Shown here: positions 32,143 through 39,893 of the stretch, one piece after another
Numbering within the stretch: the first letter of the stretch is position 1
Layout of the letters: every line of letters begins with the position of its first letter
DNA from: Sphingobacterium sp. BN32
GTDB lineage: Bacteria > Bacteroidota > Bacteroidia > Sphingobacteriales > Sphingobacteriaceae
DNA: 64,000 nucleotides
NCBI RefSeq assembly: GCF_030503615.1
Contig: NZ_CP129963.1
Span: 1,488,001 to 1,552,000 of the forward strand
Reading direction: 5' to 3'
Notes under the pieces: generated by a model
Told to the model about the DNA's origin: nothing
What the model saw: only the letters and a program-made list of their open reading frames with translations
Database searches by the model: none
Made by a program: the position numbers and the translations under genes

Positions 32143-32877
32143 ATGAAAAATGCAGGAATTATTATTAGCGCTGTCGCTGCAATAGCAATAATCGCCTTTG
32201 CCGCCATCTTGGGAAATGCTTATAAGTATAAGTATAAAAACTCCAATACAATCAATGTTACAGGCGGTGCTAAGACAGACTTTGCATCCGATATCGTGAA
32301 ATGGTCCGCGTCCTATAGCAGGAAATCCATGGATTTAAGTGAGGCTTCCGAGCAACTTAAGCGTGATAGGGATCTGGTTCGCAATTTCTTAGTCCAAAAA
32401 GGTATCAACGAAAAGGAGATCTTGTTTAATGCAGTTAATATCAATAGAGAATTCAACTATTATACCGATGCAAATGGACATTCTTCGAATACATTCACCG
32501 GGTATAATCTGATGCAAACCGTAAGCGTAGAATCGAAAGATCTGAATAAGGTGGATGATGCATCTCGGGAAATTTCTACGCTAATTTCTCAGGGAATAGA
32601 ACTTAGTTCCAACACCCCGAGCTATTATTTCTCTGGTCTAGAAGATCTTAAATTGAAGCTGATCTCTCAAGCATCTCAAAATGCACGCCTGAGAGCGGAA
32701 AATATTGCTAAAGAAGCGGGTTCTTCTCTAGGCGAATTAGTAAAGGCTGACTTAGGTATTTTCCAAATCACAGGACAAAATGATAATGAAGAGTTCTCCT
32801 ATGGTGGAGCCTTCAATACGACCTCAAGAAACAAGACAGCTAATATTACCGTGAAAGCAAGCTATTTGTCAAATTAA
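32143..32877 (+). CDS. SIMPL domain-containing membrane-anchored protein
   Basis: A 244-residue protein with one N-terminal hydrophobic anchor (IIISAVAAIAIIAFAAILG, ~4-24) and a SIMPL (DUF541) domain: INVTGGAKTDFASDIVKWSA at the start, FTGYNLMQTVSVESKDLNKVDD in the middle, and a C-terminal helix-plus-strand block (ARLRAENIAKEAGSSLGELVKADLG). Homologues assemble into periplasmic rings of unknown function. It has a short tail gap and its own terminator, so it is monocistronic. Confidence 0.9.
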   Translation: MKNAGIIISAVAAIAIIAFAAILGNAYKYKYKNSNTINVTGGAKTDFASDIVKWSASYSRKSMDLSEASEQLKRDRDLVRNFLVQKGINEKEILFNAVNINREFNYYTDANGHSSNTFTGYNLMQTVSVESKDLNKVDDASREISTLISQGIELSSNTPSYYFSGLEDLKLKLISQASQNARLRAENIAKEAGSSLGELVKADLGIFQITGQNDNEEFSYGGAFNTTSRNKTANITVKASYLSN

Positions 32878-32898
32878 GTACCTATAGATGAAGAAAAG

Positions 32899-32930
32899 AA
32901 AAGGCGAGATTAAAACCTCGCCTTTTTTTG
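32899..32930 (+). terminator. Rho-independent terminator of the SIMPL gene
   Basis: AAAAGGCGAG (32899-32908) pairs with CTCGCCTTTT (32917-32926), followed by further Ts. The A-rich left side allows it to act also on the converging PepSY-like transcript. Confidence 0.85.
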
Positions 32931-32959
32931 TGCCTTATTAATTAGGAAATTTCCTTTAA

Positions 32960-33409
32960 TTACGGGTCGATTCTCACGAATTTTCCGTCCTTGTCGAAAA
33001 CAAGATCTAAACCATTCGTTAATTCAACATCGTATCCATAGTTTTCTTTCTCTATGCTGTTGATACCACTGTTAGGGTAGTTTGTTTTTACATAGGTCAA
33101 GATCGCTGCTGGAATCAAATTGTCCGGTAATACGGATGAGTCGTTTACTGCATCGATATCCAACCAATTACCGTTTTTATCAAACTTTATCTCAATACCG
33201 TTATCTAACAAGACCTCATATTCTTTGCCAGAAAGTCCTTCTTTTTCTTCAACAACCGAAAGGATTTTCACCCCATTGAAGTTGCTATTAATAAATTGAG
33301 ACGCTGTAGTCGGTAGATCTTTTTCGGTAACCACTGTTTCCTTGTCGCATGACATGGTCAATACGGCAATGGATAAAACGAGACTGATGCTTAATAATAA
33401 TTTTTTCAT
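32960..33409 (-). CDS. PepSY-like lipoprotein (paralogue A)
   Basis: A 149-residue lipoprotein (lipobox VLTMSC, Cys21). The mature part holds two copies of a PepSY-like unit: GKEYEVLLDNGIEIKFDKNGNW and then YGYDVELTNGLDLVFDKDGKF, each a strand-turn-strand with a conserved D(K)xG turn. Members of this DUF2874/PepSY-like group are secreted small proteins whose role is not firmly known. It lies 37 bp behind its paralogue and both are next to a two-component system, so they are likely its targets or its signal modulators. Confidence 0.85.
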   Translation of the reverse strand: MKKLLLSISLVLSIAVLTMSCDKETVVTEKDLPTTASQFINSNFNGVKILSVVEEKEGLSGKEYEVLLDNGIEIKFDKNGNWLDIDAVNDSSVLPDNLIPAAILTYVKTNYPNSGINSIEKENYGYDVELTNGLDLVFDKDGKFVRIDP

Positions 33410-33446
33410 GTGCTTATATATTGAGTAATTTGTTTCTTAATCTTGT

Positions 33447-33890
33447 TTAGTCGTCAACTCTGATAAACTCTCCCTTTGAATTGAATTTAAGATCAATCCC
33501 GCTTGTCAGCTCCACTTCAATTTCCCGGCTGTCTTTGGAAATCTGTACGATTTCATTATTTGGGAAGCTTTTTTTGACATACTCTCTGATGGATGCCGGA
33601 ATGATACTGTGAGGAACAGCGTTTTTCTTCGCATCGACCTCTGTCCAATTTCCATTTTTATCGAATTCTACTTTCGTACCGTTCGCCAAAACAACTTGAT
33701 ATTCAATCGGCGACAAGAGTTCTTTCTCAGATTTTACCAAAGACACCTTCTCTTGCTTGTAATGTGAAGCGATAAATGATTGTGCAGTTTTTGGCAAAGC
33801 ATTCAACTGTATAATTTTTTCTTGTCCGATCGCTTGAAAAGATGATCCGGCGATTAAGGTAATCAGGGCTGCTTTAACTATATTTTTCAT
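33447..33890 (-). CDS. PepSY-like periplasmic protein (paralogue B)
   Basis: A 147-residue exported protein with a type I signal peptide (ending near FQAIGQE). It is built like its neighbour: two repeats, IEYQVVLANGTKVEFDKNGNW and IEVELTSGIDLKFNSKGEF, with an intervening IPASIREYVKKSFPN helix. It is the first gene of the PepSY pair. About 65 bp upstream of the start is the 12-bp word AGATTCTGAAAA (33955-33966), which also occurs upstream of the response-regulator gene at 35324, pointing to shared control. Confidence 0.85.
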   Translation of the reverse strand: MKNIVKAALITLIAGSSFQAIGQEKIIQLNALPKTAQSFIASHYKQEKVSLVKSEKELLSPIEYQVVLANGTKVEFDKNGNWTEVDAKKNAVPHSIIPASIREYVKKSFPNNEIVQISKDSREIEVELTSGIDLKFNSKGEFIRVDD

Positions 33891-33954
33891 GTTCTATCAA
33901 TTATTATACTACAATAATCGATAGCAAAACTGTAAACAATTGGGAATTTTAAAC

Positions 33955-33966
33955 AGATTCTGAAAA
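33955..33966. promoter_or_regulatory. Shared 12-bp motif upstream of the PepSY-like genes
   Basis: AGATTCTGAAAA, identical to 36023-36034 in front of the adjacent OmpR-type regulator gene. Likely a binding site for that regulator. Confidence 0.45.
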
Positions 33967-34039
33967 AAAGATAAGTTTTTTCTATTTTTCTGCATTAACG
34001 GCGGCTATCTACTGCAACATCCAATAATTAATAATGCTG

Positions 34040-35323
34040 TTAATCTTGTTTTTTCAGCACAAAATGTTGAAGCGATCCTTCATAACGATAGGCGAGTTTG
34101 ATATGTTTATGCTGTTCTAAAATAGATTGTACAATAGAAAGTCCCAATCCATTGGATTGATTATCCTGAGTACCTTTATGAAAACGCTCGAAAATATAGG
34201 TCGGATTTAGGGCGCCTGTGTTGCTACTATTCGCAATATCAATCGTGGAATCTGTAACTTCAATTCGTATTTTTCCTGGGGAAGTATTGTACTTTATGGC
34301 GTTGCGGATTAAATTGGATAACATGATTTGCGCTAGATCCGTATTGAACTGCGTCGTGAAATTTCCCTGCTCCCTAAACTCAACTTCAATTCCTTTGTAT
34401 TCGATGATATCCTCCATGTCATGCAATAGGTTCTTCAGCACATCGTTGAAACTCACCTGTTCCATCTCATTGTACTGATTGTTATCGATGCGAGAAAGCA
34501 TAAGCAAAGACTTATTTAATGCGACCATGCGATGTAGCGACTGTTTGGCTTCCGATACGCGAACGAGCTGACTTTCATCCAATGTTCCTTCTTGCATCAA
34601 CAGTTCCAACTTGCTAATCGTAATGGCTAATGGGGTTTGTAACTCATGTGATGCATTCTCGAGAAAACGCTTTTGGCCAGCAAAAACTTCCTCGTTGCGA
34701 CTGATCATATTTACAATCTGCCCATTCAATTCCTCAAATTCTTTCACCTTCGTCGGGATGGGCTCGAAGCTTTTCGAATGTCCAAAGCGATATCGGCTCA
34801 GGTTATTCAGTATCTCTCGAAATGGCTTCCAGGCTCTGCTCATCACAAAGTAGTTCACGACCAGAATGCTTAATACGATCAGTAAGTAGAGAACCGTCAA
34901 AGCAATAGCCAAATTGATGGAATAATCGTCCTCCTCAACGGTGGAAGTTCTAATCTCTAGACTGTAAGGCAATCCATCTTTGCTGTAGAAACCGGTTTTA
35001 AGCACTCTATAAGGTTCATCTTCCTCGTCATAAGGCATATACATGAACTCTCTGCTAAAATGATTCTTATCCAGTCCCTCGCGGTCTTCAGTCGGTAAGA
35101 TCCGAAACTGGTTAATTCCGTAATTCTGATTCTCCTCAAGAATGCTCGGATTTTTGAAGGCCTCGCGGATAATCTCGATTTTTTGATTCTTAAGTCCGTC
35201 ATCCACATTATCATACACCTCATCCATCATGAAAGCATAAAACAATAATGCCCATACTGCGATAATAATCCAGATAGCGATTACGAGGAATCGATTGGTA
35301 TAATATTTTATGGATACTGCCAT
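34040..35323 (-). CDS. Sensor histidine kinase
   Basis: A 427-residue membrane kinase: TM1 at ~10-32, a ~105-residue extracytoplasmic sensor rich in acidic residues, TM2 at ~140-162, then a short linker. The HisKA domain contains RFLENASHELQTPLA (phospho-His) and the ATPase domain has NLIRNAIKYN (N box), then GLGLSIVQSILEQH. The start codon abuts the stop of the response-regulator gene without a gap, so the pair is one operon. The periplasmic PepSY-like proteins encoded beyond it could modulate the sensor. The signal is unknown. Confidence 0.92.
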   Translation of the reverse strand: MAVSIKYYTNRFLVIAIWIIIAVWALLFYAFMMDEVYDNVDDGLKNQKIEIIREAFKNPSILEENQNYGINQFRILPTEDREGLDKNHFSREFMYMPYDEEDEPYRVLKTGFYSKDGLPYSLEIRTSTVEEDDYSINLAIALTVLYLLIVLSILVVNYFVMSRAWKPFREILNNLSRYRFGHSKSFEPIPTKVKEFEELNGQIVNMISRNEEVFAGQKRFLENASHELQTPLAITISKLELLMQEGTLDESQLVRVSEAKQSLHRMVALNKSLLMLSRIDNNQYNEMEQVSFNDVLKNLLHDMEDIIEYKGIEVEFREQGNFTTQFNTDLAQIMLSNLIRNAIKYNTSPGKIRIEVTDSTIDIANSSNTGALNPTYIFERFHKGTQDNQSNGLGLSIVQSILEQHKHIKLAYRYEGSLQHFVLKKQD

Positions 35324-35995
35324 CTAAACAAGTTTATAGCCCACACCGTAAACAGCCTGAAGATCCATCGCTGCCTGAGCTTCCTTTAGTTTTTTGCGAA
35401 TATTCTTTATTTGTGAATAGATAAAATCCAGACTGTCCGCCTGATCTGAACTATCGCCCCAGACAGATTCGATGAGGCTCGTCTTCTCCATTAACTTATT
35501 CGGTCTCAGCATGAAATAATAGAAAAGATCATATTCCTTTCGGTTCAAGACCATTTCCTTGCCATCTACCAATACCTGACGATTATCGGGGTCTACCGTC
35601 ACATTTTTATATTGAAGCAGCTTCTCGCCATCTCTGGCATTCCTACGGATAATAGATTTCACTCTAGCCAATAGTTCCGCTAAATGGAAGGGTTTCGCCA
35701 GGTAATCATCCGCACCGATCTCTAAACCTAAGACCTTATCCTCGACGGAATCCTTCGCCGACAAAATCAAAACCGGTTGCTTTTTATGCTGCTCTTTTAG
35801 CGCCATTAAAATTTCTAAGCCGGAACCACCTGGAAGCATGATGTCCAATAAAATACAGTCATAATCATAGGTCATCGCTTTTTCTAATCCAGCATGAAAA
35901 TCATGTGCCGTTTCTGTAAGAAAGTTTTCACCTTTTAAAAATTCCTCAACGGTCTGTGATAAAGCGAGTTCGTCTTCTATAATTAGTATCTTCAT
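35324..35995 (-). CDS. OmpR/PhoB-type response regulator
   Basis: A 223-residue regulator: receiver domain with the phospho-acceptor in DCILLDIMLPGGSG and the switch Lys in DDYLAKPF, and a C-terminal winged helix (LNRKEYDLFYYFMLRPNKLMEK, VYGVGYKLV). I start at the ATG at 35995 (MKILIIEDE); an in-frame TTG at 36001 is unlikely. It is paired with the kinase gene directly downstream. A perfect 7-bp inverted repeat, AGATTCT-GAAA-AGAATCT (36023-36040), lies 28 bp upstream and its left half recurs before the PepSY-like genes, suggesting autoregulation. Confidence 0.93.
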   Translation of the reverse strand: MKILIIEDELALSQTVEEFLKGENFLTETAHDFHAGLEKAMTYDYDCILLDIMLPGGSGLEILMALKEQHKKQPVLILSAKDSVEDKVLGLEIGADDYLAKPFHLAELLARVKSIIRRNARDGEKLLQYKNVTVDPDNRQVLVDGKEMVLNRKEYDLFYYFMLRPNKLMEKTSLIESVWGDSSDQADSLDFIYSQIKNIRKKLKEAQAAMDLQAVYGVGYKLV

Positions 35996-36022
35996 GTGCA
36001 ATAAAAATACAATTAAGTTAAA

Positions 36023-36040
36023 AGATTCTGAAAAGAATCT
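36023..36040. promoter_or_regulatory. Inverted repeat AGATTCT-GAAA-AGAATCT upstream of the response regulator
   Basis: Perfect 7-bp arms with a 4-nt spacer in the divergent spacer between the OmpR-type regulator and the sigma-54 activator. The word AGATTCTGAAAA also occurs at 33955-33966. It could therefore be the operator of the two-component system. Confidence 0.5.
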
Positions 36041-36086
36041 GGAATGTTCTGTTTTTAAATTTTAATCCTAGCCTATTTTTCTAATT

Positions 36087-36094
36087 TAGCTTTG
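36087..36094 (+). promoter_or_regulatory. -7 promoter box TAGCTTTG of the sigma-54 activator gene
   Basis: Perfect TAnnTTTG 17 bp before the start codon at 36112, implying a very short leader. The -33 region (T-rich around 36061) is poor. Confidence 0.5.
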
Positions 36095-36111
36095 AAAAGC
36101 CGAGATGCCCT

Positions 36112-37455
36112 ATGCAGAACCGTATGTTAATAATCGATGATGAAGATAAACTTCGTCAGTTGCTAGCCCGAATAATCGAACTTGAATGGGAAGACTTAGA
36201 AATTCAGCAAGCTGCCAGTTTAAAAGCAGGTTTGCAGCAGCTTAAACAGCGGGAATTCGATGTTGTTATCTCCGATGTCAAACTTCCGGATGGCAATGGC
36301 GTAGACTTTGTCCTCGAGATCAAGAAACAGCAACCTTTAGCCGAAGTCATCCTGATGACGGCCTATGGGCAGATAAGCGATGGTGTACAGGCGATAAAGA
36401 ATGGTGCTTTTGATTACATGACAAAGGGCGATGATAACAATAAGATCATTCCTTTACTTTACAAAGCATTTGAGAAGGTAAAGATGGCAAAGCGAATCGC
36501 GAAGCTGGAAGCACAAGTAGGAAAGAAGTATGCATTCGACCAAATCATCGGCCAGTCAAAGGAACTCAAAAATGCAATCAACTTAGCCGAAAGAGTCGCC
36601 CCAACAGATAGTACCGTACTTTTATTAGGGGAAACAGGAACAGGAAAAGAAGTATTTGCACAGGCAATCCATTATGCCAGCAAAAGAAACAACAAATCTT
36701 TCGTCGCAATCAACTGCTCTGCATTCAGCAAGGATCTGTTAGAGAGCGAGCTTTTTGGGCATATAGCCGGCTCATTTACTGGGGCGATGAAAAATAAGGC
36801 CGGCATATTCGAAGAGGCGAATCAAGGAACGATATTTTTAGATGAAATAGGAGAGATGCCACTCGAGCTGCAGGCGAAGATATTGCGGGTTTTGGAGACA
36901 GGCGAGTTTATTAAAGTCGGCGAAAGCAGGCCTACAAAGGTGGACGTTCGGGTTATTGCTGCCACCAATCGTAATTTAGAGAAGGAAGCCGAAGATGGCC
37001 ATTTCCGTGCCGATTTATTCTACAGACTTTCCGTCTTTAACATCAGCTTGCCGGCGCTGAAAGATCGCCCTTCCGATATACCCCAACTTATTGTGTTCTT
37101 CGTAGGGATCTGCGCTAGCAAAATGAATATGAAAATTCCCGCAATTGATGCCGACTACATGGAGGCAATGGAGAACCACCACTGGAAAGGTAATATCCGC
37201 GAGTTGAAGAACGTTGTTGAGCGCAGTCTTATCTTGATGGACGGTGATAGCCTTGGGCTCAATAGCCTCCCATATGATATTCAGATAAAAAAGTCCAAAA
37301 GTCATTCCTCCAGTTCCTTTGCTTTATATGATGTAGAAAAAGAGCATATACAACGCGTTCTTCATCATACGCAAAAAAATAAAGCAGAAGCAGCACGCTT
37401 ACTAGGAATTGGAATAGCCACATTGTACCGAAAAATCGAAGAGTATAAACTCTAA
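36112..37455 (+). CDS. Sigma-54-dependent response regulator (NtrC family), probable activator of the kdp operon
   Basis: A 447-residue activator. The receiver domain (1-120) has phospho-Asp in FDVVISDVKLPDGNG. The AAA+ domain has Walker A GETGTGKE, the sigma-54 contact loop and Walker B GTIFLDEIGEM, then VDVRVIAATNRNLE. The C-terminal Fis-type HTH reads KNKAEAARLLGIGIATLYRKIEEYKL. The contact loop reads GSFTGA, not the usual GAFTGA, and the preceding segment is HIAGS rather than HEKGA. In Bacteroidota such a gene heads the kdp locus and stands in for KdpE, so it is probably the partner of the histidine kinase at 44704. I could not find a correctly spaced -24/-12 promoter before kdp. Confidence 0.9.
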   Translation: MQNRMLIIDDEDKLRQLLARIIELEWEDLEIQQAASLKAGLQQLKQREFDVVISDVKLPDGNGVDFVLEIKKQQPLAEVILMTAYGQISDGVQAIKNGAFDYMTKGDDNNKIIPLLYKAFEKVKMAKRIAKLEAQVGKKYAFDQIIGQSKELKNAINLAERVAPTDSTVLLLGETGTGKEVFAQAIHYASKRNNKSFVAINCSAFSKDLLESELFGHIAGSFTGAMKNKAGIFEEANQGTIFLDEIGEMPLELQAKILRVLETGEFIKVGESRPTKVDVRVIAATNRNLEKEAEDGHFRADLFYRLSVFNISLPALKDRPSDIPQLIVFFVGICASKMNMKIPAIDADYMEAMENHHWKGNIRELKNVVERSLILMDGDSLGLNSLPYDIQIKKSKSHSSSSFALYDVEKEHIQRVLHHTQKNKAEAARLLGIGIATLYRKIEEYKL

Positions 37456-37476
37456 AAGCCTTTCATATTGAGAACG

Positions 37477-37503
37477 AGCCTATCATTTTGATAGGCTTTT
37501 TTT
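37477..37503 (+). terminator. Rho-independent terminator of the sigma-54 activator gene
   Basis: AGCCTATCA (37477-37485) and TGATAGGCT (37489-37497) over TTT, followed by TTTTTT. It separates the regulator transcript from the kdp operon. Confidence 0.88.
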
Positions 37504-37680
37504 ATGCCCTATTCTTTGTGATGTTTCTTAAAGCGCTGTCAACTAGTGTTTTAAACGGTCACCAGCTCTGCTGGTATCTGTTTTGGCATTCTGCATAAAA
37601 ACAAGAGGAATGAAAACACTTTGCAACATGAGAATAAGCATCAACGCTTTTCAAAAACATCAACCCTTTAACGAACTGTT

Positions 37681-37764
37681 ATGGTAACTATAATTTTAAT
37701 CATAGTCTGTGTGCTATGCTTTCTAGTATTCTACAAATCGATCAATTTTTTCGACAAAATCTAA
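37681..37764 (+). CDS. 27-residue membrane microprotein at the head of the kdp operon
   Basis: ATG at 37681 followed by 26 codons and TAA. Residues 1-18 (MVTIILIIVCVLCFLVFY) form one transmembrane helix, and the tail KSINFFDKI is basic/aromatic. It is shorter than usual gene-calling limits. It lies 4 bp before the next gene and in the same operon as a second, more KdpF-like microprotein (38106). The lack of stop codons, the single clear helix and the tight spacing support translation. It might be a second KdpF-like regulatory subunit, but it lacks the usual ending of KdpF. Confidence 0.5.
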   Translation: MVTIILIIVCVLCFLVFYKSINFFDKI

Positions 37765-37768
37765 GGCC

Positions 37769-38104
37769 ATGAAAAATAAAATCATTAGCAGTATCCATGA
37801 GTGGTTTCCGGAATGCGTTCCAGCGGAACAAAATGTTTCCGAATATACGGTCCTTCAGAATGTAGCAGATTATTGTATTCGTTGCTTAAACGGAAACAAC
37901 GAGGAGCAAGGACTTGCTAAAGACGCAATCAATATTATCGGAATCTTATACTACAATGGTTCTTTGCACGAGAAGAACGCGATAGAAAACGAATTTCTCG
38001 AGCGGATATCACATTGTGAATCGCCCGCAAGCCTACGTCTACACATCGATGTGTTACCCAAGGAACTTCGGCCTGTATATATGAAAACCATCTTAGAAAA
38101 CTAA
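37769..38104 (+). CDS. Soluble protein of unknown function encoded in the kdp operon
   Basis: A 111-residue helical protein (MKNKIISSIHEWFPECVPAEQ, YTVLQNVADYCIRCLNGNNEEQGLAKDAINIIGILYYNGSLHEKNAIENEFLERI). No signal peptide or membrane segment. I do not recognise a characterised family; similar small proteins may be labelled only by DUF numbers. It begins 4 bp after the 27-residue microprotein and ends 1 bp before kdpF, so it is certainly part of the kdp transcript. It may help assemble or regulate the pump. Confidence 0.7.
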   Translation: MKNKIISSIHEWFPECVPAEQNVSEYTVLQNVADYCIRCLNGNNEEQGLAKDAINIIGILYYNGSLHEKNAIENEFLERISHCESPASLRLHIDVLPKELRPVYMKTILEN

Positions 38105-38105
38105 C

Positions 38106-38183
38106 ATGATCAGTTTATTAATTATATCAATTATGGTGTTTCTGTACATCGTCTATGTACTGATTTATCCAGAGAAATTTTAA
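38106..38183 (+). CDS. kdpF: KdpF, small subunit of the K+-transporting ATPase
   Basis: A 25-residue single-helix membrane peptide (ATG at 38106, TAA at 38181-38183). It ends IVYVLIYPEKF, which matches the C-terminal pattern of KdpF peptides (YxLxxPEKF/RF). KdpF stabilises the KdpABC complex in the inner membrane. The gene is 1 bp after the stop of the preceding ORF and 8 bp before kdpA, exactly where kdpF is found. It is too short for ordinary gene finders. Confidence 0.85.
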   Translation: MISLLIISIMVFLYIVYVLIYPEKF

Positions 38184-38191
38184 AAATAATT

Positions 38192-39883
38192 ATGATGAAC
38201 ACAGAAATTATCGCTGTCATCTTCATGTTCCTATTAACGGTATTCTTAGGAATTCCTTTAGGACGGTACATAGCGAAAGTATATCTTTCAGAACGCACTT
38301 TTTTAGATCCAATCTTTGCTCCAATAGAGCGAATGATCTATCGATTTTCCGGAATTGATCCGAATAGGGAAATGACCTGGAAAGAGAACCTTGGAGCCCT
38401 TTTAATGATCAATCTGTTTTGGTTGTTTTTAACGATGGGCATCTTGATGTTTCAGCATCTATTGCCGCTGAATCCTGATAGTAATCCCGGCATGCGTGCC
38501 GACCTAGCCTTCAACACGGCGATATCTTTTGTCGTGAACTGTAATTTACAACATTACTCCGGCGAGACCGGCGTCAGCTACCTGTCTCAGGGCATGCTGA
38601 TGTTCCTACAGTTTGTAAGTGCCGGAGTGGGCATGGCGGCCGCAGCGATGCTTTTTAAAGCCTTTCGGGAAAAGCGGACGAATACGTTGGGCAACTTTTA
38701 CCAACTATTTGTAAAATCCTGCACTCGTATTTTATTACCGATCTCTTTAGTGGTTGCCGCAATCCTTGTATTCGAAGGCACGCCTATGACCTATCAGGGA
38801 AAGGATCAGATGGTCGGGCTCACTGGAGATAGCATTGCAGTATCGACCGGTCCTGTAGCTGCATTCGTCGCCATTAAGCACGTCGGCACAAATGGAGGAG
38901 GTTTCTTTGGCGCCAATTCGAACCATCCTTTAGAGAACCCCAGCTTTTTAAGCAATATGACCGAGATGGTCGCCCAATTTATTATTCCTATTGCCATGAT
39001 CTTTGCTTTCGGCTACTATATCCGAAGAAAAAAGTTCGCGTGGGTAATCTTTGCTGTAATGACTTTCGGCTTCTTGTGTTTAGTTGTTCCGAATATCCAA
39101 ATGGAACAGGCCGGTAATCCCGCCATTGCGGCGATGGGCATCAATATGGACAGCGGAGCCATGGAAGGAAAGGATGTACGAATTGGTTCTGCAGCAGCAG
39201 GCTTTTGGTCGATCGTTACCACAGTAATTTCTACCGGATCGATCAACTCCATGCATGATAGTAGTATGGCCCTATCGGGTATGAACGAACTCCTCGCTAT
39301 GATGATCAATGCCTTTTATGGTGGTTGTGGGGTGGGTATATTGAATTTTTTCGTTTTCATTATCCTCGCCGTCTTTATCAGCGGACTGATGGTCGGGCGA
39401 TCTCCCGAATTTATGGGTAAAAAAGTGGAGGCCAGGGAAATGAAAATTGCCATGATTATTGCGCTTCTTCATTCCTTCTTAATACTTGTGGGAGCCGCAT
39501 TGGCGAGTTCTTTCCCTGATCTTGGCGCTGCCACAACGAATAATCCAGGCTTCCATGGGTTCTCAGAAATCCTCTATGAATACACGTCGGCAGCAGCCAA
39601 CAATGGTAGTGGTTTTGAAGGACTTGCTGATAACACCTATTGGTGGAATATTAGCACAGGGATAGTTTTATTGTTCGGACGCTTTATTCCAATCATCGGG
39701 CCAGTCGCAATTGCCGGTTTACTCGCCTCAAAACGACATATTCCAGAAAGCTCCGGTACTTTAAAGACAGACAGCTTTACTTTCGGATTTATGATTCTCG
39801 CAGTCATTGTTATCGTTGCTGCACTTTCATTCTTCCCTGCATTAACCCTCGGCCCAATTGCTGAATATTTCACTTTAAAATAA
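38192..39883 (+). CDS. kdpA: KdpA, potassium-binding channel subunit of the Kdp P-type ATPase
   Basis: A 563-residue inner-membrane protein with about ten hydrophobic helices. It binds and passes K+ in the KdpFABC complex. The four pore loops are recognisable, e.g. NCNLQHYSGETG, KHVGTNGGGFFGANSNHPLENP and AAANNGSGFEGLADNTYW. Start is the first ATG of ATGATG at 38192; the second (38195) would differ by one residue. It lies 8 bp after kdpF and 10 bp before kdpB. Length is normal for the family. Confidence 0.96.
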   Translation: MMNTEIIAVIFMFLLTVFLGIPLGRYIAKVYLSERTFLDPIFAPIERMIYRFSGIDPNREMTWKENLGALLMINLFWLFLTMGILMFQHLLPLNPDSNPGMRADLAFNTAISFVVNCNLQHYSGETGVSYLSQGMLMFLQFVSAGVGMAAAAMLFKAFREKRTNTLGNFYQLFVKSCTRILLPISLVVAAILVFEGTPMTYQGKDQMVGLTGDSIAVSTGPVAAFVAIKHVGTNGGGFFGANSNHPLENPSFLSNMTEMVAQFIIPIAMIFAFGYYIRRKKFAWVIFAVMTFGFLCLVVPNIQMEQAGNPAIAAMGINMDSGAMEGKDVRIGSAAAGFWSIVTTVISTGSINSMHDSSMALSGMNELLAMMINAFYGGCGVGILNFFVFIILAVFISGLMVGRSPEFMGKKVEAREMKIAMIIALLHSFLILVGAALASSFPDLGAATTNNPGFHGFSEILYEYTSAAANNGSGFEGLADNTYWWNISTGIVLLFGRFIPIIGPVAIAGLLASKRHIPESSGTLKTDSFTFGFMILAVIVIVAALSFFPALTLGPIAEYFTLK

Positions 39884-39893
39884 TTGATCTGAT

